Source of the DNA: Halieaceae bacterium
GTDB lineage: Bacteria; Pseudomonadota; Gammaproteobacteria; Pseudomonadales; Halieaceae
DNA length: 14,358 nt
Assembly (NCBI GenBank): GCA_009886815.1
Contig: QXYP01000209.1
Location: forward strand, 1-14,358
Reading direction: 5' to 3'
Shown here: positions 7,817-14,358 of the stretch, in pieces
How positions within the stretch are numbered: position 1 is the stretch's first letter
Layout: each line of letters begins with the position of its first letter
Translations under genes and position numbers: made by a program
The notes under the pieces: generated by a model
The model's database searches: none
Told to the model about the DNA's origin: nothing
What the model saw: the letters and a program-made list of their open reading frames with translations, nothing else

Positions 7817-9237
7817 ATCGCCGTTACAGGCTCTGCGGGTTTCTGCGCAATCACCAGGTAGCCGAGAGTGATCGCGACGAGTGGGCAAACATAATTGAAA
7901 ACGGCGAAGGGTAAGTATTCAAGGGTCATAACACCTAAGGTGGCGCTCATATAAGCGCCACAGGTATTCCAGGGAATGAGCACTGAGGTCAGTGTGGCAG
8001 AGTCTTCTAGCGATCTTGAAAGGTTCAGTCGGCTCAATCCACGCTCGTCAAAGGCGACCGTAAACATGCGTCCTGGTAGCGCAATGGCTAGAAATTGATC
8101 TGCGGCGAGAACATTGGTGATAACCCCGCCTGTCACTGTCGCTAGTATCAAATCGCCCGTGCTGCGCACCCTCTTGAGGGCAGCATTTAACAAGTGCGCC
8201 AGAATGCCTGTTCGCTCAAGAACACCGCCGAAGGACAGCGCAGTCACGATCAACCATACCGTGTTCAGCATGCTTGCCATGCCACCTTTACTGAGTAGTT
8301 CATTAAGGGATGGGTCTGTACTGCTGCCGGTATAACCCGCAAACAATACCGTCCACAACCCTCTTACAATGGGTGCAGGACCCTCTTTGTCTAGGCTTTC
8401 CCCGAAACGCTGTACCGCGTCGGGCTGCACCAAAAGGGCAAAGACAATACCGATAGCGGTTGAGAGTAAAATAGCAGGGTAGGCGGGTACTCTGAGAAAA
8501 ATAAGCATCAGCATGCCGACCAACGGTAGCAGGCTGTACCAGGCAACATCGAACTCCGCCGCGAGTGCTGTGCGCAGCTGCGCGATATCCTCGGGTGGGC
8601 GAGTGGCTTGCTCACTGTTCATCATTAGAAAAAAGATGAGCGCAATGGCAAAGGCCGGAACAGTTGTCCACAGCATATGGCGAATGTGCTGAAATAAATC
8701 GACACCGGCACAAGCCGCTGCAAGATTCGTGGTATCGGATAATGGCGACAGTTTATCGCCAAAATAGGCGCCGGAAATAATGGCCCCCGCGGTCATAGCA
8801 CTCGAGAGACCAAAGCTCTCGGCGATACCAATAAGGCCTATCCCCAGTGTGCCGGCGACGGTCCAGGAGCTGCCAATACTGATGGATGCCAACGCGCAGA
8901 TCACCGCAGAGGCGGCGTAGAACAGGGCGGGGTCTAGCAGGGCAACGCCGTGATAAATCATGGCTGGCACGGTGCCGGCCAAAATCCAACTGCCGATCAA
9001 TGCGCCGACAGCGAGCAAGATAAGAATAGGTCCAAGTCCGACCTGAATGCCATCGGTTAGCGCTTTCTGAATGTCGGCCCAGCTAAGACCACGGCGCAAC
9101 CCCACCAGAGCTGCAACCCCTGTGGCAACGACAAGAACGATCTGATTCGGTCCGTAGGACGCATCGGAACCAAACAGCTGTACGGCGCCTGCCAGCATAG
9201 CCACCAGCAGGACTATGGGCACAAGAGAAAGTAGCAT
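7813..9237 (-). CDS. nhaC: NhaC-family Na+/H+ antiporter
   Basis: This polytopic inner-membrane protein of 474 residues has about 11-12 hydrophobic segments. The NhaC family exchanges Na+ for protons; some relatives exchange organic acids such as malate and lactate. The diagnostic stretch is GAYFGDKLSPLSDTTNL (156-172) followed by AGVDLFQHIRHM, preceded by SISIGSSWTVAGTLG (118-132). A second-half repeat includes LSFGGVLERTG and NVLAADQFLAIALPGRMF. The start ATG lies only 3 bases after the upstream methyltransferase stop, and its end overlaps the thioesterase start by 4 bases (ATGA), so it is almost certainly in the same transcript. An ion antiporter inside a ChrR-linked lipid operon is unexpected. 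The family is clear; the transported ion or solute is not. Confidence 0.93.
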   Translation of the reverse strand: MLLSLVPIVLLVAMLAGAVQLFGSDASYGPNQIVLVVATGVAALVGLRRGLSWADIQKALTDGIQVGLGPILILLAVGALIGSWILAGTVPAMIYHGVALLDPALFYAASAVICALASISIGSSWTVAGTLGIGLIGIAESFGLSSAMTAGAIISGAYFGDKLSPLSDTTNLAAACAGVDLFQHIRHMLWTTVPAFAIALIFFLMMNSEQATRPPEDIAQLRTALAAEFDVAWYSLLPLVGMLMLIFLRVPAYPAILLSTAIGIVFALLVQPDAVQRFGESLDKEGPAPIVRGLWTVLFAGYTGSSTDPSLNELLSKGGMASMLNTVWLIVTALSFGGVLERTGILAHLLNAALKRVRSTGDLILATVTGGVITNVLAADQFLAIALPGRMFTVAFDERGLSRLNLSRSLEDSATLTSVLIPWNTCGAYMSATLGVMTLEYLPFAVFNYVCPLVAITLGYLVIAQKPAEPVTAI

Positions 9238-9240
9238 CGG

Positions 9241-10497
9241 TTATTCCGGACGGTAGCCGGGTTTTGCCATGGTTATTTGAAAAGTTCCAATGATTCTTTC
9301 GCGAAAACCACCTTCACAGTAGCTGAGATAGAAGCGCCACATGCGAATAAACCGATCATCAAAGCCCATCTCTTTCACCTTTTCAGTCTGCCCCAGGAAG
9401 CCATGGTGCCATGCTTCTAAGGTGCGTGCGTAGTCTAGGGTGATGTCGCGCAGCTGAGTGATCTGAAGATCCGTGTGCTTGGCAAGGTTTTCGCTAATGA
9501 CTCTTAAGGACGGCAGGCAACCCCCAGGGAAAATATAGCGCTTGATGTAATCAACGGATTGCCGGGCAAAATCATAGCGCTGATCAGGAATAGTAATGGC
9601 CTGAATGACCGCTTTGCCGGTGGGTTTTAGTAGCTTGCTGACACAGCGAAAGTAGCTTTCGTAAAACTCATGCCCCACTGCTTCAATCATTTCAATGGAG
9701 ACCAGTTTGTCAAAGGAGCCCTCTAATTGGCGATAGTCCTGGCACAGCACCGTGATTTGGTTTTCTAAGCCCGCGGCTTTTACCGCCTCCAGAGTATATT
9801 GATATTGCTCTTTAGAAATTGTCGTCGTAGTGACTTTGCAACCGTATTGCTGGGCGGCGTACATTGCCATGCCACCCCAACCCGTCCCTATCTCAATCAA
9901 TTCATCCTCAGGCTTAAGTTCCAGTGACTGACAAATGAGCTCGAGTTTGTGCACCGCAGCTTCATCGAGGGTTGCCGAAGCACTGGGATAGGCGGCTGAC
10001 GAATACATCATGGTGGGGTCAAGAAACAGGTTGAAAAAATCATTTCCCAAGTCGTAGTGCGCGGCAATATTTGCTTTCGAGCCCGTCTCTGTGTTGCGAC
10101 GACCAAAGTGCGCGAGCTTTAAGCCTATTTGCATGATCCAGCTCTGCTTATCTTTCATTGCCATCATGGTTTCCATGTTGGCACTGAACAATCGAGTGAC
10201 TTCAGTGAGATCTCGGCTACTCCACTCGCCATCAATATAAGCTTCACCCGAAGCTATCGTTCCGCCAGTGAGGATGCGCCAGTAGGTCCTATCGTCATGC
10301 ACATCGACGTGTGCGTGGGGTGCTTCGGGCCGCTCATCGTTACCAAGAGCAAACACCTCTTCACCGTCGTGCAGCGTCAGCGTGCCGACACGAATATTTT
10401 TAAGCAGGCGTAAAAGTAGCTCTCTAGCCACTTTGGGCTGTACTGCTCGGCTGAGAGTGGGCAGCTTTAAAATGTTTCGCACACTGGATTCAGACAT
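9241..10497 (-). CDS. Cyclopropane-fatty-acid-synthase-like SAM methyltransferase
   Basis: The 418-residue protein belongs to the Cfa/mycolate cyclopropane synthase family (COG2230 type), which transfers a methylene or methyl from SAM to an unsaturated acyl chain in membrane phospholipid. An N-terminal lipid-binding region carries GEAYIDGEW (84-92). The catalytic domain begins with HYDLGNDFFNLFLDP (147-161), has SAM motif IEIGTGWGG (201-209) and EMIEAVGHEFYESYF (269-283), and continues YIFPGGCLPS and DYARTLEAWH. By my alignment from memory, the Cys and His of the E. coli bicarbonate site are Ser167 and Ala300 here, while Glu272 and Tyr356 are kept. A methyltransferase without ring closure (as in furan fatty acid synthesis) is therefore possible. 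I chose the ATG at 10497, with GAGG 8 bases upstream, over a TTG at 10527. A 41-base gap separates it from the DUF1365 gene. Confidence 0.9.
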   Translation of the reverse strand: MSESSVRNILKLPTLSRAVQPKVARELLLRLLKNIRVGTLTLHDGEEVFALGNDERPEAPHAHVDVHDDRTYWRILTGGTIASGEAYIDGEWSSRDLTEVTRLFSANMETMMAMKDKQSWIMQIGLKLAHFGRRNTETGSKANIAAHYDLGNDFFNLFLDPTMMYSSAAYPSASATLDEAAVHKLELICQSLELKPEDELIEIGTGWGGMAMYAAQQYGCKVTTTTISKEQYQYTLEAVKAAGLENQITVLCQDYRQLEGSFDKLVSIEMIEAVGHEFYESYFRCVSKLLKPTGKAVIQAITIPDQRYDFARQSVDYIKRYIFPGGCLPSLRVISENLAKHTDLQITQLRDITLDYARTLEAWHHGFLGQTEKVKEMGFDDRFIRMWRFYLSYCEGGFRERIIGTFQITMAKPGYRPE

Positions 10498-10538
10498 GGG
10501 GGTAACCTCGGTGGTTCTCTTCAGCAAAAATTACGGGG

Positions 10539-11282
10539 CTATCCTCGGTTCGGATGAGGATGAAACGGAACCCCTTTTAACCAAAGTTTCAGCGCTTGCC
10601 AATAGATAGCAACAATGACCTTCAGCGTCATAAATGGAAGTCCCCAAATAGCCCGGTTCAGCTGAGTCGCCGAAAACGGGTGGGCCTCCAAAGATAAGGT
10701 GGCATCAAAAATCTTTTCGTTGTCCTGAAAATTGCTCAGTTTTATGGCCAGCTGATCGCCGGGCGCGCTGCTAGACCAATGATAAACCATATCCATGGGG
10801 TTGAATGGAGAAACATGCAGGGTCTTTTGAAATTTTGTGTGGACTTTGCCCTGGGAGTCGGTCACCGGAATCACATAGCTTCGACGCTCATCCCAGGGGG
10901 TATTGGTCACCTCAGCAACAACAAACTTTAGGGTATGGCCATCGGGGGCATAGCAGAAGTAGCAGGCAATAGGGTTGGCCTGAATGCCAAAGTAGCGCCA
11001 GTTCGCTAGGAGATAAATAGAGCCTAGATCCTGGGGCCCACACTGCTCTGCAATGCGGTTTTTGACCGCGTCAACGAGGGGAGTTTGCGCGTCTCCCAAA
11101 AAGTCGCTCCGTCGGAACGCCGCGGGAGCCCAGCGCCGTGCAGACCAAAAGGGGATGTCATCGGTCAGGCCTGGAAGGGCGTCTAACTGCACCAAGGGCA
11201 TAAAGACTTTGTAAGAAAATCGGTGTTGCTTTGGGCTGTGGCGGCAGTGAAACAAGGTGCCACGGTATAACTTTGAAATCAT
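10539..11282 (-). CDS. DUF1365 family protein
   Basis: This 247-residue protein has the DUF1365 pattern: it opens with [24 protein letters not shown], has [21 protein letters not shown] (about 93-113) and [13 protein letters not shown], and then [18 protein letters not shown] hydrophobic stretch near the C-terminus (about 213-231, [19 protein letters not shown]) could associate with the membrane. The biochemical activity of the family is not established to my knowledge. It recurs next to FAD amine-oxidase-like and Cfa-like genes, often with sigma-E/ChrR, so a step in fatty acid modification is inferred. Its ATG overlaps the stop of the FAD gene by 4 bases (ATGA at 11279-11282), indicating translational coupling. 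The histidine-rich N-terminal part might bind a metal, but that is speculation. Confidence 0.9.
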   Translation of the reverse strand: MISKLYRGTLFHCRHSPKQHRFSYKVFMPLVQLDALPGLTDDIPFWSARRWAPAAFRRSDFLGDAQTPLVDAVKNRIAEQCGPQDLGSIYLLANWRYFGIQANPIACYFCYAPDGHTLKFVVAEVTNTPWDERRSYVIPVTDSQGKVHTKFQKTLHVSPFNPMDMVYHWSSSAPGDQLAIKLSNFQDNEKIFDATLSLEAHPFSATQLNRAIWGLPFMTLKVIVAIYWQALKLWLKGVPFHPHPNRG

Positions 11283-12562
11283 GCGGCCATTGAGTCCGTC
11301 TCAGCTAAGGCTTCTGCAACCCTTAGACCGCTGACTAGACCATCTTCGTGAAAACCATTTCGCCAATAGGCGCCACAGAACCAAGTGTTGTTAACGCCAT
11401 TGATTTCCTCCCAGCGGCTCTGTGCTTCAACCCCGGCCACGGTGAACTGGGGGTGGGCGTAGTTGAATCGACCCAGAATGCGCGCGGGGTTAATAGATTC
11501 AGTATCGTTCAGTGTGACGCAGAAGGTTTCCGGCGCTTCAATCCCTTGGAGTATGTTCATGTTATAGGTGACGACTGCTCTGTCATTGCCGGGGCGCATG
11601 CGATAGTTCCAGCTCGACCAGGTACGCCGGTTGCGGGGGAGTACTCGATCGTCCGTGTGTAAGACCACATCGTTGTCGCGATAGGGTATGGCGCCAAGAA
11701 TCGCTTTCTCCTTGACTGATGGCTCAGCCAGCATGGCGAGGGCCTGATCCGAATGGGTGGCGATCACAACTTGGTCGAACTGGCGCTTTGTGCCGTCCTT
11801 AAAGTGAAGCTGTACGCCTCTGCCAGGTATGCGTTCAACCCTCTGAACCGGATGGTTTAAAAAGATTCTGTCTTCGAAGCCGAAGGTTAGGGGCGGAATA
11901 TACTCTCGGCTGCCACCCTCTATAACACGCCATTGAGGGCGGTTGGCCACTTGCAGTAACCCGTGATTTCGAAAGAATCGAATAAAAAATTCTACCGGAA
12001 AATCTCTGGCGTCTGAAAAATCAGCTGACCAAATGGCAGAAGTCATAGCCAGCAAATAGTCTTTACAGAAGGCAGGGCTATAGCGTCTTCTATCGAGATA
12101 GGTGCCTAGGGTTTCCCCTGTTGCAAGCTTCCCTGCGTCCAAGTCTGCAACCGACTCTTTATTGAAGCGCAAAATGTCTTTCACCATAGAAAGAAATCGG
12201 GGGGAGACCAAGTTTTTCCGTTGCGCAAATAGGGCATTCAGGTTGTTTCCGGCATATTCCAAGCCGGTTGTATCATCGGAAACCGAAAAGCCCATGGCTG
12301 TGGCCCGAGTGGCCACGCCCAAACTCTCAAGGAGTTCAATAAAGTGAGGGTAGGTGTGATCGTTGTAGACAATAAAGCCGGTGTCAATGGCGTAACGACG
12401 GGCCCCCAGCTTCACGTCATAGGTGGCTGTATGACCTCCTATACGATCGGCTGCTTCAAAAACAGCAATGTCGTGTCTGAGAGCTGCCAGCCGGTGGGCG
12501 CAGCCCAAGCCGGAAATGCCCGACCCGATTATTGCAACCTTCACCCGCGTGTCACCTGCCAT
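11279..12562 (-). CDS. FAD-dependent amine-oxidase-like oxidoreductase (COG2907 type)
   Basis: This 427-residue flavoprotein has a Rossmann nucleotide-binding motif at the N-terminus: [19 protein letters not shown] (GxGxxG at 13-18) with an acidic residue at the end of the second strand (Glu36) and then [10 protein letters not shown]. The C-terminal FAD motif is [20 protein letters not shown] (about 396-415). The substrate region includes [16 protein letters not shown]. Relatives are often annotated as cyclopropane or cyclopropene fatty acid synthesis proteins because they sit beside Cfa-like genes and belong to sigma-E/ChrR regulons. An oxidation or desaturation of a methylated fatty acid is a reasonable inference, not shown here. 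It is the first gene of the leftward operon and is preceded by a candidate ECF promoter. It is divergent from the sigma factor gene. Confidence 0.92.
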   Translation of the reverse strand: MAGDTRVKVAIIGSGISGLGCAHRLAALRHDIAVFEAADRIGGHTATYDVKLGARRYAIDTGFIVYNDHTYPHFIELLESLGVATRATAMGFSVSDDTTGLEYAGNNLNALFAQRKNLVSPRFLSMVKDILRFNKESVADLDAGKLATGETLGTYLDRRRYSPAFCKDYLLAMTSAIWSADFSDARDFPVEFFIRFFRNHGLLQVANRPQWRVIEGGSREYIPPLTFGFEDRIFLNHPVQRVERIPGRGVQLHFKDGTKRQFDQVVIATHSDQALAMLAEPSVKEKAILGAIPYRDNDVVLHTDDRVLPRNRRTWSSWNYRMRPGNDRAVVTYNMNILQGIEAPETFCVTLNDTESINPARILGRFNYAHPQFTVAGVEAQSRWEEINGVNNTWFCGAYWRNGFHEDGLVSGLRVAEALAETDSMAA

Positions 12563-12581
12563 ACTTAAGTTATTGGTATCA

Positions 12582-12611
12582 GGGTTACGTGCTGCTAGGG
12601 GCCGCGGATCA
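12582..12611 (-). promoter_or_regulatory. Candidate sigma-E/ChrR-type promoter for the divergent lipid operon
   Basis: On the minus strand TGATCC (12611-12606) is followed after 18 bases by TAACCC (12587-12582). The known -35 of the sigma-E/ChrR group in Rhodobacter is TGATCC, with a TAAG-like -10 at about this spacing; here the -10 is TAAC, so the match is partial. Transcription would begin roughly 10-15 bases before the ATG of the FAD gene, giving a very short leader. I found no equally good site on the plus strand for the sigma gene itself. Confidence 0.45.
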
Positions 12612-12679
12612 ACGTGGTTGTGATGGCGGCAGCTTCGTGTATGCTGAATGTCGAAATTTCACAAGTTTTGCGGTGCGGT

Positions 12680-13303
12680 ATGGTTGAAGTTAAAAACGAT
12701 GGCGAGGCAGACTCGGGGCGTGGCTCTGGGAAGTGGACCGTGCCTACTGGGCGACGGACCGACGAATGGAGCGAATGCTTGGTATTAATCGGGAAAAGTA
12801 ACGATCGCGCATCGTTCACCCGGTTTTTTAGGCATTTTGCACCCCTTATTAAAGCGTTTGCCTTGGCTGGCTCGAGTATGTCCGCAGCCCATGCCGACGA
12901 GTTGGTTCAAGAGGTTATGCTCAAGGTTTGGCAAAAAGCGAGCGGTTTCAACCCAGAAAAAGCGGCTGCCAGTACCTGGATCTACACGATTGCTCGAAAT
13001 TGCCGGACAGATATGTTTCGTCGGCTACAGAAGTTTGACACGCCATTGGCGGCAGACGATCTCAACATTGAGCTTGAGGGCGAAGAGCCCTTCACTGTAT
13101 TGCATACCCGCCGTGGCTCAGACCGCATCAAAGATTTGATGGGGCAGCTACCTCCAGATCAGGCGCAAATTTTGGCCAAAGTCTACATGGAGGGTAAGTC
13201 GCACTCAGAGGCGGCGGCTGAGCTCGACCTGCCCTTGGGCACTGTTAAGTCTCGAGTTCGGCTGGCTATTCAAAAACTACAGGTACAAATGGACAGGCAG
13301 TAA
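12680..13303 (+). CDS. rpoE: ECF RNA polymerase sigma factor, RpoE/ECF11 type
   Basis: This is an alternative sigma factor expected to be held inactive by the ChrR protein encoded next to it. Region 2 runs from FTRFFRHFAPLIKAFAL through ADELVQEVMLKVWQKASGFNPEKAAASTWIYTIARN (DNA melting and -10 recognition). Region 4 includes LPPDQAQILAKVYMEGKSHSEAAAELDLPLGTVKSRVRLA (the -35-binding helix-turn-helix). The start is uncertain. The reading frame is open from 12614 (GTG), with ATGs at 12623, 12641 and 12680 and a GTG at 12740 that has GGGAAG 6 bases upstream and would give a 187-residue protein of typical length. I list the ATG at 12680 (207 residues); none of the ATGs has a good Shine-Dalgarno. 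The conserved part begins near TDEWSECL. The partner gene follows after 89 bases. Confidence 0.9.
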   Translation: MVEVKNDGEADSGRGSGKWTVPTGRRTDEWSECLVLIGKSNDRASFTRFFRHFAPLIKAFALAGSSMSAAHADELVQEVMLKVWQKASGFNPEKAAASTWIYTIARNCRTDMFRRLQKFDTPLAADDLNIELEGEEPFTVLHTRRGSDRIKDLMGQLPPDQAQILAKVYMEGKSHSEAAAELDLPLGTVKSRVRLAIQKLQVQMDRQ

Positions 13304-13348
13304 ACCGATTGATGAGCTGAGACGTAGGACTCTGAAACAATCAGTAGG

Positions 13349-13375
13349 TATTTCGGACTTCTCTAAGCCGAAATA
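13349..13375 (+). promoter_or_regulatory. Hairpin in the sigma - anti-sigma intergenic gap
   Basis: TATTTCGG (13349-13356) pairs perfectly with CCGAAATA (13368-13375). Inside it, CTT (13358-13360) pairs with AAG (13365-13367) around a CTCT loop, leaving A13357 bulged. There is no T-run after it, so it is not a standard terminator. It ends just before the AAGGG ribosome binding site (13378-13382) of the anti-sigma gene and could set the sigma to anti-sigma expression ratio or act as an RNA processing site. Confidence 0.5.
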
Positions 13376-13392
13376 TTAAGGGCAACTCAGCT

Positions 13393-14043
13393 ATGGCAAA
13401 ACATCATCCTTCCAACGACCTCTTAATGGAGCACGCAGCCGGCAGTCTTCCGGTTGCCCAGGCGGCTTGCGTAGCCGCGCACTTGTCTTACTGCGAGCGC
13501 TGCCGGCGCATCGACAGTCAACTGCGAACACTCGGGGGAGCCATGCTGGAGCGGCTTGAACCCGTGTCAGTATCCGAGGCACTGCTCGATAATGTCTTGG
13601 CCCGGCTGGAGGACCCAGCGCCGTTGTCCTACAGCGATCAAACCAAGGGCACCGAGCTGCCGGGTTTGCTTGAAAGGCTGATAAATAAAGACTTTAGCCA
13701 GTTAGTATGGAAGCGAGTTACCCGCGCCTTGAGCGTGAGCTATCTGTCTACGGGCGACACCAATCATGAGTTTGCACTGTTGCGCATTGCCGAGGGTGGT
13801 CGTATTCCAGAACATACCCATGGCGGCAACGAGATGACACTGGTCCTTGAAGGGGGATTCAGTGACGGTAGAGACAGTTATCACCCCGGAGATTTTATCT
13901 TCCGGTCGAGTGAAGACAAGCATGCCCCGGTTGCCCTCGACGGCGAAGACTGTATTTGCCTGACCGTGCTGGATGCGCCTTTGCGCTTTACTAGCTGGCA
14001 GCATCGTTGGCTCAACCCGTTCCTTAAACTTCGCGCCAGCTGA
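13393..14043 (+). CDS. chrR: ChrR-type zinc-binding anti-sigma factor with cupin domain
   Basis: In Rhodobacter sphaeroides ChrR holds sigma-E inactive and releases it in response to singlet oxygen. This 216-residue protein has both ChrR domains. The N-terminal anti-sigma domain has the zinc ligand pattern His5, His30, Cys34 and Cys37 (H-x24-H-x3-C-x2-C). A linker (about 55-105) leads to a C-terminal cupin (about 110-198) with PEHTHGGNEMTLVLEG and DSYHPGDF, giving His141, His143, Glu147 and His177. These are the numbers of the zinc ligands reported for R. sphaeroides ChrR, and Cys187 and Cys189 are also present. AAGGG lies 10 bases before the ATG. It follows the sigma gene in the same direction, with a hairpin in the gap. 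This is the strongest pointer to a photo-oxidative stress role for the locus. Confidence 0.95.
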   Translation: MAKHHPSNDLLMEHAAGSLPVAQAACVAAHLSYCERCRRIDSQLRTLGGAMLERLEPVSVSEALLDNVLARLEDPAPLSYSDQTKGTELPGLLERLINKDFSQLVWKRVTRALSVSYLSTGDTNHEFALLRIAEGGRIPEHTHGGNEMTLVLEGGFSDGRDSYHPGDFIFRSSEDKHAPVALDGEDCICLTVLDAPLRFTSWQHRWLNPFLKLRAS

Positions 14044-14095
14044 ATATGTTGGTTGGACAAAGACCCTAAATTCAGTGCGCCTAACTTTTGCGAGA

Positions 14096-14124
14096 CGTGA
14101 ATATTCACATTGTGTACACTCACG
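14096..14124. promoter_or_regulatory. Operator-like 29-base dyad upstream of pntA
   Basis: A perfect 12-base palindrome GTGAATATTCAC (14097-14108) is followed by a perfect 8-base palindrome GTGTACAC (14112-14119). The whole block from CGTGA to TCACG is itself an imperfect inverted repeat centred on 14110, with 11 of 14 positions pairing. A -10-like TACACT (14115-14120) lies inside it, so a bound protein would block or shape pntA transcription. The binding protein is not recognised. Confidence 0.4.
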
Positions 14125-14160
14125 CGCCCCCAAACATAAAAAATACTAGGTTAAGACACT

Positions 14161-14358
14161 ATGCGACTAGCGATACCCCGTGAGACGCACCCCGGTGAAA
14201 ACCGTGCGTCTGTCACTCCGGAGACGGTAAAAAAACTGGTTCGACTCGGAGCCGATCTGGCCATAGAAAGCGGCACCGGTGCTGGCGCCGGCTTTAGTGA
14301 TGAAGCATACGCTGCAGAAGGGGCCTCAGTGGTCACTGACCGTGATGCCTTACTGGGC
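14161..14358 (+). CDS. pntA: NAD(P) transhydrogenase subunit alpha, 5' part only
   Basis: PntA is part of the proton-translocating transhydrogenase that uses the proton gradient to reduce NADP+ with NADH. Only the first 66 residues are present before the window ends. They match the N-terminus of the PntA / alanine dehydrogenase-like domain I: MRLAIPRETHPGENRASVTPETVKKLVRLG, then LAIESGTGAGAGFSDEAYAAEGA. Alanine dehydrogenase has a similar N-terminus, so that alternative is not fully excluded, but IPRE and the ENRASVTPETV pattern favour PntA. It lies 117 bases after chrR and downstream of the operator-like dyad, so it probably has its own promoter. AGG at 14147-14149 is a weak ribosome binding site. 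Confidence 0.85.
   Translation, partial: MRLAIPRETHPGENRASVTPETVKKLVRLGADLAIESGTGAGAGFSDEAYAAEGASVVTDRDALLG

Noticed and set aside
7817..7888. 24-residue N-terminal extension of the thioesterase
   Set aside because: It would overlap the antiporter gene by about 70 bases. The ATG at 7816 gives an ATGA junction and the normal family length.
10498..10527. TTG start for the Cfa-like gene
   Set aside because: The ATG at 10497 has GAGG at good spacing; the TTG has no ribosome binding site and adds 10 non-conserved residues.
14088..14120. Sigma-70 promoter TTGCGA / TACACT before pntA
   Set aside because: The spacer is 21 bases, too long for a standard promoter; only the -10-like element is noted.

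Overview
This 14.4 kb window is gene-dense chromosomal DNA, most likely from a marine or aquatic gammaproteobacterium of the Pseudomonas / Cellvibrionales-Halieaceae sort. The evidence for that is a ParC, SerB, EF-P and EpmA of gammaproteobacterial type, the parC / membrane protein / serB arrangement, and moderate GC. The genus cannot be fixed from the sequence alone. There are no tRNA or rRNA genes, insertion sequences, CRISPR arrays or phage genes, and no gene-free stretch exceeds about 120 bases.

Left half, housekeeping (1-7367). A truncated ElaA-type acetyltransferase reads leftward off the edge. Divergent from it are a two-domain cyclic-nucleotide-binding-like protein and parC (topoisomerase IV subunit A). 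ParC converges on a leftward two-TM membrane protein with a degenerate nucleotide-cyclase-like domain, which is divergent from serB (phosphoserine phosphatase). Next come efp (elongation factor P, with Lys34 in the loop) and, 9 bases later, epmA, whose product attaches beta-lysine to that lysine.

Right half, a stress and lipid-modification locus (7364-14043). A leftward run of five tightly packed genes encodes an FAD-dependent amine-oxidase-like protein, a DUF1365 protein, a cyclopropane-fatty-acid-synthase-like methyltransferase, an NhaC-type antiporter and a 4HBT thioesterase. Two of the junctions are 4-base ATGA stop/start overlaps and one is a 3-base gap. Divergent from this run is an ECF sigma factor gene followed by a ChrR-type zinc anti-sigma gene. 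All the zinc ligands known in Rhodobacter sphaeroides ChrR are present, the cupin ligands at the same residue numbers. The expected logic is that singlet oxygen or a related photo-oxidative signal inactivates ChrR, the sigma factor is freed, and it turns on the divergent operon, which remodels membrane fatty acids (methylated, cyclopropane or furan fatty acids). A candidate sigma-E/ChrR-type promoter (TGATCC, 18 bases, TAACCC) points into that operon.

The most interesting part is this ChrR locus. Its methyltransferase has lost residues expected for the bicarbonate site of true cyclopropane synthases. The operon also carries an ion antiporter and a thioesterase that I would not expect as core members. 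The window ends in the 5' part of pntA (transhydrogenase alpha), preceded by a 29-base operator-like dyad.
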